18,845 nucleotides of DNA from DATKZH01 sp964475955 (GCA_964475955.1 CAYYZY010000156.1:1-18845); one strand, 5' to 3'. Positions 7,781 through 15,210 are shown, counted from the first letter of the stretch. A program made the numbers and translations. Notes: generated by a model not told the origin, from the sequence alone.

Positions 7781-7892
7781 GACCCGTCCTTTCGCGCCGA
7801 ACTCGCGGGCTCGGGTGGGACGAAGGTCGCTTCCCCGCGTGCCTTTAGCGTAATGTGAGCACGCCCTCGGCGCCAAGAGGCGCGCGAAAACG

Positions 7893-9140
7893 TTATTCCC
7901 CCGGCCCGCGGCCGGTCACCCAGTGCACCATCAGGCGAAGCACCCGCATCAGCACCAGAAGCGGCACCACCGCGATCAGGCAGAAAAGGATGACGAGGAT
8001 CAGGAGTCCCCCCAGGCCGAAGATCGGCTCGCTCCACTGCCAAAGCGGCGACCAGCCGACCACCGCCACCAAGGCGGCCAGGCAGAGGAACGGGCCGTAG
8101 GGGATCTCGGGGCCCCGCCGGAGCACGAGGCCCGCCACGCCGAACACCAACCCGGCGAACGGGGCCAGGAAGAACACGATCATGCAGGGCTGCCAGCCGA
8201 GGAACGCCCCGATCATCGCCATCAGGGTGACGTCGCCGAAGCCCATCGCCTCGCGGCGGAGCACGGCCGAAGCGAGGATCCGGATGATCCACACCACGCC
8301 GCCGCTGGCCGCCAGGCCGACCAGCACCGTGAGCAGGCCCTCCCATCGCGGGCCGCCGAGGAACCAAAACGCGGCGATGAACGCCGTTCCTCCCAGGCCC
8401 ATCGCCAGGATGCGCCACGTCGAGGCCTCGCGCCGCAATCGGGCGAGGCAAAGCTGAACGGCGCGAACCCACCCGTGCCGGGAGTACCAGGTTCGGTGCA
8501 GCAGGGCGAAACACCACGCCCACCAACACCCCAACGCGATGGCCAGCGGCCAGGGGCGGGGGAATCCGTCCAGCCAGTCGGGCCACGGGTTGGGCGACGT
8601 CAACCGGAGAAAACTGAAATCTACGCCGCCGCCGGGTTGCGGCACCAGCGCCGGCAAGAGCGACCAGGGAAACAGGGCCGCGGCCACCAGGGCGAAGAGC
8701 GTGCCGGGCAGGGTGATCGTGTCGGGGATGATCTTCTCGTCGACGTCGACGAGCGACGCCACCAGCATCAAAGAAATCAGCACCACGTGGGAGCCGTACT
8801 GCGCATGAAGCGTCACCGATCCGGCGGCCGCGCCCGCCGGTAGGAGCCCGGCTTGGCCGATCTCCCACCAGTAGAGCGCGGCGAAGCCGACGCCCGCGGC
8901 CAACTCCACGAGCATGGGGCGAACCCAGAACCCCCATCCGTGAATTCCCGATTCCCGTCGCAAGCCGAGCCAGCCCACGATCGGAATGCGATCGATCCAA
9001 CGCCGCGGCGGGGCCTCCGCCGGAGGAGCCGACCACGGACTGATCGCCCGGGGATGCCACGCCAGCCGGTACACGCCCAGGTTCAGAAGGCTGCCGAGGC
9101 AAACCCCGAGGACGAACGCAATGAGCAGGATCAGGGTCAC
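7893..9140 (-). CDS. Prepilin peptidase, A24 family, with large insertion
   Basis: This 415-residue integral membrane protein belongs to the A24 (type IV prepilin peptidase) aspartyl proteases, which cleave the leader of prepilin-like proteins at the inner membrane. GSLLNLGVYRL near residue 16 matches the usual GSFLNV.I.RLP start. The first catalytic block is LVDVDEKIIPD (Asp132), the second MGFGDVTLMAMIGAF (Asp303). Family members are usually about 220-290 residues; here the two aspartates are about 170 residues apart, with extra hydrophobic segments near 200-215 and 245-285. The cytoplasmic CxxC zinc pairs of PilD are missing, although DRIPIVGWLGLR matches that region. It probably serves type IV pili or type II secretion pseudopilins, none of which are encoded in this window. 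It follows aroK by 86 bp. Confidence 0.88.
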   Translation of the reverse strand: MTLILLIAFVLGVCLGSLLNLGVYRLAWHPRAISPWSAPPAEAPPRRWIDRIPIVGWLGLRRESGIHGWGFWVRPMLVELAAGVGFAALYWWEIGQAGLLPAGAAAGSVTLHAQYGSHVVLISLMLVASLVDVDEKIIPDTITLPGTLFALVAAALFPWSLLPALVPQPGGGVDFSFLRLTSPNPWPDWLDGFPRPWPLAIALGCWWAWCFALLHRTWYSRHGWVRAVQLCLARLRREASTWRILAMGLGGTAFIAAFWFLGGPRWEGLLTVLVGLAASGGVVWIIRILASAVLRREAMGFGDVTLMAMIGAFLGWQPCMIVFFLAPFAGLVFGVAGLVLRRGPEIPYGPFLCLAALVAVVGWSPLWQWSEPIFGLGGLLILVILFCLIAVVPLLVLMRVLRLMVHWVTGRGPGE

Positions 9141-9153
9141 GCGGAATCCTCAG

Positions 9154-9201
9154 GGAAGTGAGGGGGTGAGTGGGTGACGGGGTGACAAGGTGAGGGGGGG
9201 A
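9154..9201. repeat. Degenerate 8-bp tandem array (NNNRGTGA)
   Basis: Five units in perfect 8-bp phase end in GTGA: ggaagtga, gggggtga, gtgggtga, cggggtga and caaggtga (9154-9193), followed by a decayed ggggggga to 9201. The array fills most of the 86 bp between the aroK stop and the prepilin peptidase start on the minus strand. It resembles the other short arrays of this window in position but has a different unit. Confidence 0.75.
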
Positions 9202-9226
9202 CGGCGCGAAGATACTGGAAAGATGC

Positions 9227-9751
9227 TTACTCCACCGGAAGGCGCAAACGATCGAGGATCTCGGCCGCGATCTCGTCCGGCGACTTGCCTTCGGTATCGA
9301 CCTCCGAGTGAGCCGACTGGTGGTAGACGGGCTCGCGCCGGGCCATGAGGGCGACGATCTCCTCCAGCCCTCCCCGGTCGGTCAGGTCGGGCCGCCGGGC
9401 CTCCGTCGTGGCGTCGCCGGCCATTCGGGCGTGCACGGTCTCCGGCTGGGCCTTCAACCACACCACCTTGCCCGAAGCACGCATCGCCTCGCGGCTCTCC
9501 GGTCGCATGGGGGCTCCGCCGCCGGCCGCCAGGACGAGGCGCTCGCGTCGGCAGAGGTCGGCGACCACCGCCGCCTCCAGGTCGCGGAAGGCCGGTTCGC
9601 CGTCTTCGGCGAAGATGCGGGCGATCGATTTGCCGGCGCGCCGCTCGATCTCCACGTCGGCGTCGATCCAGTCCCACCCGAGCCGTTCGGCCAGCAGTCG
9701 AGCCAGCGTCGTCTTCCCGGTGGCCCGATAACCGATGAGCACGAGGTTCAT
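9227..9751 (-). CDS. aroK: Shikimate kinase
   Basis: This 174-residue P-loop kinase phosphorylates shikimate to shikimate 3-phosphate, step 5 of the shikimate pathway, in the cytoplasm. The Walker A motif is GYRATGKTT near residues 7-15. DADVEIERRAG near residue 33 carries the shikimate-binding aspartates, AAGGGAPMR the glycine motif, and RRPDLTDRGG the LID region arginine. Length is typical (165-180). I chose the ATG at 9751 (MNLVLIGY), which puts the P-loop at the normal distance; an in-frame ATG at 9781 would add 10 residues and has no better ribosome site. It lies 157 bp downstream of aroDE on the same strand, with a 28-bp palindrome between them. Confidence 0.93.
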   Translation of the reverse strand: MNLVLIGYRATGKTTLARLLAERLGWDWIDADVEIERRAGKSIARIFAEDGEPAFRDLEAAVVADLCRRERLVLAAGGGAPMRPESREAMRASGKVVWLKAQPETVHARMAGDATTEARRPDLTDRGGLEEIVALMARREPVYHQSAHSEVDTEGKSPDEIAAEILDRLRLPVE

Positions 9752-9824
9752 GCGAGTTGGTTCCAGCTTGTCGATACGCATACTCTGCGGAAGCGACCGT
9801 CCCCGCAATCCGCGAGAAAGTCCC

Positions 9825-9852
9825 AAGCCCGTGGGCCGCGGCCCACGGGCTT
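9825..9852. repeat. Perfect 28-bp palindrome between aroDE and aroK
   Basis: The sequence reads the same on both strands from 9825 to 9852 (arm aagcccgtgggccg, centre between 9838 and 9839). On the minus strand it begins 57 nt after the aroDE stop codon and could act as a terminator or RNA stability hairpin, but only a short pyrimidine-rich stretch follows. It is GC rich and similar in style to REP-like intergenic palindromes. Confidence 0.85.
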
Positions 9853-9865
9853 CCGTCCGTTCACA

Positions 9866-9910
9866 ACTCCCCGCTCCCCCCCACTCCCCACTCCCAACTC
9901 CCCGCTCCCT
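9866..9910. repeat. Tandem array of 7-bp unit RCTCCCN at the aroDE stop
   Basis: Units run actcccc, a stretched gctccccccc, actcccc, actccca, actcccc and gctccct from 9866 to 9910. On the minus strand the array starts inside the aroDE stop codon (TAG at 9911-9909), as the AATGATG array does at obgE. Confidence 0.75.
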
Positions 9911-11396
9911 AATACTTGGCCGCGGCGGTGGCGCGCTTGACCGACTCGCGCATCAAGTCGGCGGGGCCCTCGTGGCCGGTGAACAGCTTGAACTGGAGGC
10001 ACGCCTGGCGCACGAACATGTCGACGCCGGTGATCACCCGGCAGTTCCGCGATCGCGCGTCCTTCACCAGAAGCGTGTTTTCAGGGTTGTAGACCACGTC
10101 GAACACGATCATTCCCGGGCGCAGGTAGTGTTTGTCGAAAGGGGTTTCGTCGACGTGGGGGTGCATGCCGACGGGCGTGCAGTTGAGCAGCAGTTCGGCG
10201 GTGACGGTGTGCCGCAGCGACCAGTCGATCGCGCGGCAGCCGAGCCGCGCGGCGAGCTCTTCGGCCCGATCGGCGACGCCGTCGGTCAGCACGACCTTGG
10301 CCCCGCGGTGGATCAGCCCGAAAGCGATCGCCTTGCCCACGCCGCCCGCCCCGAGCACCAGGGCGGTCTTGCCTTCCAGTCGGCCTTCCTCGCCGGGGGA
10401 CTGGCTCAGCACGGCGTCGAGGCTTTCCATGGCCGCGCAGTGGTCGGTGTTGTAGCCGCGGAGCCGGCCGCCTTCGAAGACGATCGTATTGGCGGCGCCG
10501 ATCCCTCGCACGGCGTCGTCGGGTTCGGTGAGCCTTTCGACCACGGCTTCCTTGTGGGGAATCGTGACGCTCAGGCCCTTGATCCCCATCGACGGCGCCT
10601 CGTCGAGGAAGGCGGCGAGGTCCTCGCGCGGCACGCGGATGGGCACGTAGACCTTGTTCCGCTTCACGTGCCGGAAGGCGGCGTTGTGGATCAAGGGGCT
10701 CAGGCTGTGCCCGACCGGGTCGGCGATCACGCCGTAGACGTCCGTTTCGCGGTCGATCTCGTCGTAGCGGTACACGTCGCGCATCTGCTCGAAGCTGAGC
10801 TGGCCCGGCGCCAACGCCCGTTCCTCGGAAAACGTGGCGTACGTGAAGGGGGCACCGAACCGCCCGGTTAGAAGACGGGAAGGTATACCCATATAGCCCA
10901 TACAGAGCCCCACCGTGGGGACCTTGCTCTTCTCGACCAGGCGCAGCATGCGGAAGTTGTCGCTCGGCCGGTTGGCCATGGTGCAGATCTTGATCACGTC
11001 CGGGTCGAGCTGCGCGAGGCGGGCGTGGATCGCCTCGAGGTCGTCGGGCGTCTTGCGGAAGTCGTGCAGGCTGACGATCCGCCGCGTGTCGCCGAATCGC
11101 GGCACCCGGGCGGCGACGTCCTCCTCCAGGTCGACGTACTCCACGCCGTGGGTGATCGCGTTGCGCAGCAGGATCAGCCGCTGCTCCTCGTCGCCCTTGT
11201 ACTGCCCGCCGTCACGCCGGCGGCGGCACGTGATCACCACGGGCGTGGGGCGGTCGTGGATCAGCCGGGGGAGATTGACCGGGCCCTTGATGTAATCGAG
11301 CCGCAGCTCGACCAGCTCCGCCCCCTGCTCGGCCAGGTGCTTGTGCGTGGCGATGGCAAACCGATGACGTCCGCGACCGAGGCTGACACAGATCAT
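9909..11396 (-). CDS. aroDE: Bifunctional 3-dehydroquinate dehydratase (type I) / shikimate dehydrogenase
   Basis: This 495-residue fusion carries out steps 3 and 4 of the shikimate pathway. Residues about 1-215 are a type I dehydroquinase with VELRLD (Glu30), SLHDF (His111) and DVIKICTM (Schiff-base Lys136). Residues about 219-495 are an NADP-linked shikimate dehydrogenase: DPVGHSLSPLIHNAAF (shikimate site), SVTIPHKE with Lys282, GYNTDHCA with Asp318, nucleotide motif GAGGVGKA near 349, NCTPVGMHP, and GVDMFVRQACLQFKLFTG near the end. Plants and Chlamydiae have the same order. The ATG at 11396 starts directly with the dehydroquinase strand MICVSLG; no Shine-Dalgarno is seen. A possible promoter lies at 11624-11653. 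aroK follows downstream, so this cluster covers three consecutive steps. Confidence 0.96.
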   Translation of the reverse strand: MICVSLGRGRHRFAIATHKHLAEQGAELVELRLDYIKGPVNLPRLIHDRPTPVVITCRRRRDGGQYKGDEEQRLILLRNAITHGVEYVDLEEDVAARVPRFGDTRRIVSLHDFRKTPDDLEAIHARLAQLDPDVIKICTMANRPSDNFRMLRLVEKSKVPTVGLCMGYMGIPSRLLTGRFGAPFTYATFSEERALAPGQLSFEQMRDVYRYDEIDRETDVYGVIADPVGHSLSPLIHNAAFRHVKRNKVYVPIRVPREDLAAFLDEAPSMGIKGLSVTIPHKEAVVERLTEPDDAVRGIGAANTIVFEGGRLRGYNTDHCAAMESLDAVLSQSPGEEGRLEGKTALVLGAGGVGKAIAFGLIHRGAKVVLTDGVADRAEELAARLGCRAIDWSLRHTVTAELLLNCTPVGMHPHVDETPFDKHYLRPGMIVFDVVYNPENTLLVKDARSRNCRVITGVDMFVRQACLQFKLFTGHEGPADLMRESVKRATAAAKY

Positions 11397-11623
11397 GTTG
11401 GGAGGTTGGGTGGTTTAGGGAGATCGTGAGGATGCGCGGCGTACCGTAACCCGCAAACGGGGCACGCCGTGCGCCGGTTGCGGAAGCGGGCTGAAGCGAA
11501 CCCTGCCCGATGCCGCGGAAAACGGGGCCGCCACCGTGCCCTCGGGGCGTTCTGACGGCGCACCCTTCGCAAGCGCTCGGATCGGGTCCCTTTCTTTGGC
11601 TCGCGGGACGGCCCAAGTCCCTT

Positions 11624-11653
11624 ACTATTTCTCGCCGCCGGGGCCCGTGTCAA
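11624..11653 (-). promoter_or_regulatory. Possible sigma-70-type promoter for aroDE
   Basis: On the minus strand a perfect -35 TTGACA (11653-11648) is followed after 18 bp by AATAGT (11629-11624), matching the -10 consensus at 4 of 6 bases. It lies in the 295-bp gap between the mutL stop and the aroDE start and would give a 5' leader of roughly 220 nt. The rest of the 11397-11691 gap shows no recognised gene or RNA. Confidence 0.4.
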
Positions 11654-11691
11654 CCGTGACGGGTGTTCACCGACGCGGCCGCGCCGCCCGG

Positions 11692-13572
11692 TCACACCCG
11701 CTTGAACTGGCGGTCCAATTCCTCGCGGCTGAAGAGCACGGCGGCCGGACGCCCGTGCGGACAGTGGTGCGGATCGTCGATCAGGTGGCGCCTCGCCAGT
11801 AGCGCCTCGATCTCTTCCGGCGCCAAACGGTCGCCCGCCTTGATCGCCGCCTTGCAGGCGATCGTGTGCAGCAGGTCGTCCAGCAGGTCGCGCTGGTCGG
11901 GCAGCTTGCCGCCGGAGAGCAACTGGTCGACGAGCCCGCGGAGCACCTCGGCCGGGCTGATGTTGGCCAGCATGGCCGGGTAGCCGGCCACCAGCACCGT
12001 CTGGCCGCCGAACGGCTCGAGCCGCATTCCCAGCGTGGCCAAAAGCTCCTGGTGTTCCAGGGCGGCCGCCGCCTCGGCCGGGCTGAGGTCGACCGGTTCG
12101 GGGACCAACAGGCTCTGCGATTCCACCGCCCCCGAACTCACCCGCGCCTTCAGCTGCTCGTACAGGATCCGCTCGTGGAGGGCGTGCTGGTCGATCACCA
12201 TGACGCCCTCCTCCGCCTCGGCCACTAGGTAACGGTTGTGCACCTGCATGGCGCGGACCCGCTCGGCCGGCTCCGGGGCCGCGCTGGGCGAAGCGGCGTG
12301 CGCCGGGGGCACGGTCGAAGGGGAGGGCTCCTCGCGCTCCCCTTCCGTGGCGGGGCGCCAATGCCGGTCGAGCCGCCGCAGCTCCAACGGTTCCGAGGGC
12401 GAACCGGCCTGCGGATTGCGCCCGCTCGCATCGCCCTCGGCCGGGCTGGGTGCCGGCTCGCGGTCCCACGCGGAGACTTCGCCCTTTGCCCAATCCACCA
12501 CCTGCTGGCGGAGCTGGGCGGTTTGGGCCTCGTCGTGCGCGGCGGTCGGGTCGTCGTCGGCCGATCGCTCGACGCGCGCCGTCAGATCGGTGCTGAGGAA
12601 CTTCGTGCGAAGCGTCGAGAGCAACTGGCTGTAGAGCCGGCTTGCCTCCTGGAACCGGACCTCCAGCTTGGTCGGATGGACGTTCACGTCGACCTGCTCC
12701 GGCGGCATCTCGAGCCAAAGGAAGGCGATCGGGTAGCGGCCCGTCATCAACAGCCCGCGGTACGCCTCCAAGAGGGCGTGTTGAAGCGCCCGGTCGCGGA
12801 TGGAGCGCCCGTTGAGGAACAGGTACTGCATCCGGTTGTTTCCGCGGCTGTGGCTCGGATGGGCCACGTAGCCCGACAGCCGCACGTCCCCCTGCGTGCT
12901 TTCGACTCCAATGAGCCCGTCGGCCAAGCCGCGGCCGGCCACGGCGGCAATCCGCTCGCGCCCGTCCTGGTCGGCCGGCAGGTCGAAGGCCTGGCGCGTG
13001 TTGTGCCGCAGCGTGAAGTGGACGTGGGGCCGGGCCAGCGCGATGCGGGTGAACGCCTCGCTGGTGTGGCCCATTTCGGTCTGCTTCGTGCGGAGGAACT
13101 TGCGGCGGACCGGCGTGTTGAAGAACAGGTTGGCCACCTCGACGGTCGTCCCCACCGGGCAGCCGCACGGGCTCACCTCCGAGGCGCTTCCGCCCACGAC
13201 CTCGAGTTCGGCCCCGCTCGGGGAGTCGGCCGTTCGGCTGCGGATCGCCAGGCGGCTGACCTCGGCGATGGAGGCCAGCGCCTCGCCGCGGAAACCGAGC
13301 GTGGCCACGCGGAACAAGTCGTCGGCCTCGACGAGCTTGCTCGTGGCGTGGCTGGCCACGGCCAGCGGCAGCTCATCGGGGGCGATCCCGCCGCCGTCGT
13401 CGACCACGCGGATCCGCTCCGCGCCGCCGCCCTCCACGGTGACGTCGATCCGCGCCGCCCCCGCGTCGACGGCGTTCTCCATCAACTCCTTCACCACGCT
13501 CGCCGGCCGCTCGACCACCTCACCGGCGGCGATCTTGTTGATCAGGGATTGGGGAAGGCGGTGGATGGGCAT
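11692..13572 (-). CDS. mutL: DNA mismatch repair protein MutL (endonuclease type)
   Basis: This 626-residue protein couples MutS mismatch recognition to strand incision. The N-terminal GHKL ATPase has INKIAAGEVVERP, KELMENAVDAGA (Glu29 to about residue 39), DDGGGI near 58 and TLGFRGEALASI, then GTTVEVANLFFNTPVRRKFL. A variable Pro/Ser/Glu-rich linker covers about 355-440. The C-terminal domain has DQHALHERILYE, which fits the DQHA(X)2E(X)4E metal-binding endonuclease motif, plus ACKAAIKAGD and CPHGRP, so nicking activity is expected, as in MutL of bacteria lacking MutH. The ATG at 13572 (MPIHRLPQ) fits family starts; the frame extends upstream to 13641 without a better site. It begins 52 bp after the DUF5615 gene on the same strand. 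Confidence 0.96.
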   Translation of the reverse strand: MPIHRLPQSLINKIAAGEVVERPASVVKELMENAVDAGAARIDVTVEGGGAERIRVVDDGGGIAPDELPLAVASHATSKLVEADDLFRVATLGFRGEALASIAEVSRLAIRSRTADSPSGAELEVVGGSASEVSPCGCPVGTTVEVANLFFNTPVRRKFLRTKQTEMGHTSEAFTRIALARPHVHFTLRHNTRQAFDLPADQDGRERIAAVAGRGLADGLIGVESTQGDVRLSGYVAHPSHSRGNNRMQYLFLNGRSIRDRALQHALLEAYRGLLMTGRYPIAFLWLEMPPEQVDVNVHPTKLEVRFQEASRLYSQLLSTLRTKFLSTDLTARVERSADDDPTAAHDEAQTAQLRQQVVDWAKGEVSAWDREPAPSPAEGDASGRNPQAGSPSEPLELRRLDRHWRPATEGEREEPSPSTVPPAHAASPSAAPEPAERVRAMQVHNRYLVAEAEEGVMVIDQHALHERILYEQLKARVSSGAVESQSLLVPEPVDLSPAEAAAALEHQELLATLGMRLEPFGGQTVLVAGYPAMLANISPAEVLRGLVDQLLSGGKLPDQRDLLDDLLHTIACKAAIKAGDRLAPEEIEALLARRHLIDDPHHCPHGRPAAVLFSREELDRQFKRV

Positions 13573-13624
13573 GGGCGAACGGCCTGAAAGGCGAAAAGGA
13601 CACTCGAAAAGACCTGGAATTCGA

Positions 13625-13960
13625 CTACAGATACTCCACACGTCCGCGGATTTCTTCCCCCGTCACGACCCGCCACAGAAGCACCAGATCCAGCACAAGT
13701 TGTCCCAGATCTCGACGCTTGGAAGGCCAGAAAGCGATGCCTGCATGAGCGACGCCCTGGGCATCCAGCACCAGGAAATGCCGATCACGTGTGACGAAGA
13801 CGCGCGCCTCCGCGAGAGCAAACGCGAGTTGAGCCTCGTCCGTCGCACCCGCCAAGCCGGCCTCGACCGTCGTCGTCACGTCCACGCCGCGACGCCGCAG
13901 CCCTTCGACCACGGCGGGATCAACGTGCTCGTCAAGATGGTAGCGAATCTGCACCGGCAC
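13625..13960 (-). CDS. DUF5615 PIN-like protein (probable toxin)
   Basis: This 111-residue protein matches the DUF5615 PIN-like family, small predicted ribonucleases usually paired with DUF433 proteins. It shows HLDEHVDPAVVEGLRRRG near the N-terminus (Asp10), GATDEAQLAFALAE (Asp41) and the family hallmark VTRDRHFL (Asp59), acidic residues expected in a PIN-type metal site. It uses a GTG start at 13960, 29 nt inside the end of the DUF433 gene, and a GAGGGAG lies very close upstream. The overlap implies translational coupling with DUF433. mutL begins 52 bp downstream on the same strand. Nuclease and toxin activity are inferred from family; many such pairs are untested. Confidence 0.85.
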   Translation of the reverse strand: MPVQIRYHLDEHVDPAVVEGLRRRGVDVTTTVEAGLAGATDEAQLAFALAEARVFVTRDRHFLVLDAQGVAHAGIAFWPSKRRDLGQLVLDLVLLWRVVTGEEIRGRVEYL

Positions 13961-14264
13961 CGCTCCCTCGGAGCCTCTCGAGGAACCCTGGGCCGCTGCG
14001 GATCTTCATTTCGGCAACGTACTGGTCATCTTGGCGGATCTGCTCGTCGATCTCTTCGCGGTGGTCGTGATAGTAGCAGAGCGCCGCGTACACGTCGGCG
14101 AGCGATAGCTGCGGGAAATCGGCAACGATCTGATCCGGCGACCGGCCCTGCTCGGTCCAAAGGACCACGTCCTGGACGCGAATCCGTTGCCCGGCAATCC
14201 GAGCCCGGCCGCCGCAGACGCCGGGCGTGACCTCGATGTGTCGCTTTTCGAGAATCGGTTCCAT
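13932..14264 (-). CDS. DUF433 protein (probable antitoxin)
   Basis: This 110-residue protein matches the DUF433 family, helix-turn-helix proteins often acting as VapB-type antitoxins of DUF5615 or PIN toxins. The family signature is clear: VTPGVCGGRARIAGQRIRVQDVV near residues 12-34, then GRSPDQIVADFPQLSLADVYAALCYY, the helical DNA-binding part. The last 35 or so residues (glycine/serine-rich end) overlap the toxin start by 29 nt. The ATG at 14264 lies exactly 7 nt after a TAGAAT -10 box and has no Shine-Dalgarno, so the mRNA is predicted to be leaderless. It probably binds its own promoter, as such antitoxins usually do; that is inference. Confidence 0.87.
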   Translation of the reverse strand: MEPILEKRHIEVTPGVCGGRARIAGQRIRVQDVVLWTEQGRSPDQIVADFPQLSLADVYAALCYYHDHREEIDEQIRQDDQYVAEMKIRSGPGFLERLRGSGAGADSLPS

Positions 14265-14270
14265 AACGCC

Positions 14271-14299
14271 ATTCTACCGACTGCCGCTGCCGGAGTCAC
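14271..14299 (-). promoter_or_regulatory. Promoter giving a leaderless mRNA for the DUF433/DUF5615 pair
   Basis: On the minus strand GTGACT (14299-14294, 4 of 6 consensus) and TAGAAT (14276-14271, 5 of 6) are spaced by 17 bp. Six bases, ggcgtt, then lead to the ATG at 14264. Normal initiation 7 nt after the -10 box would fall on the A of ATG. The geometry and the lack of a Shine-Dalgarno support each other. Confidence 0.55.
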
Positions 14300-14348
14300 G
14301 CCTGCGACGACTCCTCAGCCCCGGCAGCCAGCCGCCTTCGAGAGCGCG

Positions 14349-14422
14349 TACTCCTTGCTCTTCCGGGCCAGCGTCCGCTGGCCGACGCCCGGCATCTTGG
14401 CCGCCTCTTCGCGGCTGCCGCC
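14349..14422 (-). pseudogene. Decayed duplicate of the 3' end of the sigma-54 regulator gene
   Basis: By hand alignment these 74 bases match 15381-15454, the end of the response regulator gene, at 62 positions (84%) without gaps. On the minus strand it encodes GGSREEAAKMPGVGQRTL plus ARKSKEYAL, against GGNREEAAKMLGIGERTL plus YRKIKEYQL in the intact gene: the Fis-type helix-turn-helix. The match stops abruptly on both sides, and the frame here has no sigma-54 AAA+ domain and runs past the normal stop. L-to-P and I-to-S changes in the helices suggest decay. It lies between the DUF433 and Uma2 genes; the rest of 14265-14532 holds only promoters. Confidence 0.75.
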
Positions 14423-14438
14423 AGCCGCCGGGGGATCG

Positions 14439-14467
14439 CTGGCGGCCGGGCCGGGGCGAGGTAGAAT
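14439..14467 (+). promoter_or_regulatory. Weak promoter candidate for the Uma2 gene
   Basis: TAGAAT at 14462-14467 matches 5 of 6 -10 bases; the hexamer 17 bp upstream (14439-14444, ctggcg) matches only 3 of 6. Transcription would start near 14474, about 60 nt before the ATG at 14533. Confidence 0.25.
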
Positions 14468-14532
14468 GGAAAGCGTAGCGCCGCCGGGGCCGGCCTCGGT
14501 CCGGGCGCCGCCGGCACGACAAGGAGACATCC

Positions 14533-15210
14533 ATGGCCACCGTGACCTTACCCACGTCGGTCGCCCGCAGCGAGTGGGCGCTTGCAGACGTCCTCGAACA
14601 CCTCGGCGGGGTGCCGCTGGAGCGAATCCGCGCGTTCCCCCCGCTCGGCACGGCCACGGAAAAGGACGTACTCGAGTCGAAGTCCCGCTACAACCGCGTC
14701 TGCGAACTCATCGACGGCGCGCTGGTGGAAAAGGCCATGGGTTCCTTCAAGTCGATGCTGGCGGCGGTTTTGATCGGATACCTCGGGGCGCACATGCGCG
14801 AGCACGACGCGGGGATCGTGCTCGACGGCAGCGGGCCCTTGAAGATCCTCCCGACCCAGGTGCGTGTCCCCGACGTGTCGATGATCCGCTGGGAGCGGTT
14901 CCCCGGCGGAAAGCTCCCCGAGGAGCCGATCCCCGAGGTGGCGCCCGATCTGGCGGTCGAGGTCCTCTCGCCGAGCAATACCGACAAGGAGATGCGGCAG
15001 AAGCTCCGCGATTACTTCCAGTCGGGCGTACGGCTCGTCTGGTACATCGATCCCGAAACCCGCACCGCCGAGATCTTCCTCGCCCCCGAACAGCGAACCG
15101 TCATCAACGAGCAAGGCGTCCTCGACGGCGGCGACGTCCTCCCCGGCTTCCAAGTCACGCTCGGCGACCTGTTCGCCCGCGCAGACCGAAGGCGAGGCGG
15201 CGGGGAGTAG
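14533..15210 (+). CDS. Uma2-family restriction-endonuclease-like protein (DUF820)
   Basis: This 225-residue protein belongs to the Uma2/DUF820 family, which has a PD-(D/E)XK nuclease fold and is greatly expanded in cyanobacteria and planctomycetes; its role is unknown. Visible family marks are YNRVCELIDGALVEKAMG (Glu59), TQVRVPDVSMI (Asp114), PDLAVEVLSPSNT (Glu143), KLRDYFQSGVRLVWYIDPE and VLPGFQVTLGDLF near the end. Glu59, Asp114 and Glu143 are the likely metal ligands. AAGGAG at 14521-14526 lies 6 nt before the ATG. Length is near the usual 190-230. Same-orientation copies of the regulator's helix-turn-helix coding end lie on both sides. It converges with the regulator gene, 160 bp away. 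Nuclease activity is inferred. Confidence 0.92.
   Translation: MATVTLPTSVARSEWALADVLEHLGGVPLERIRAFPPLGTATEKDVLESKSRYNRVCELIDGALVEKAMGSFKSMLAAVLIGYLGAHMREHDAGIVLDGSGPLKILPTQVRVPDVSMIRWERFPGGKLPEEPIPEVAPDLAVEVLSPSNTDKEMRQKLRDYFQSGVRLVWYIDPETRTAEIFLAPEQRTVINEQGVLDGGDVLPGFQVTLGDLFARADRRRGGGE

Noticed and set aside
7870..7883. Rho-independent terminator after the prepilin peptidase gene
   Set aside because: The gcgcc/ggcgc stem is only 5 bp and no T-tract follows on the minus strand.
12238..13587. 449-codon open frame on the plus strand
   Set aside because: It is antisense to mutL and has a composition typical of shadow frames.
14533..15210. Insertion sequence carrying Uma2
   Set aside because: The flanking direct repeats are 74 bp at 84% identity and derive from a gene; no transposase or terminal inverted repeats were found.
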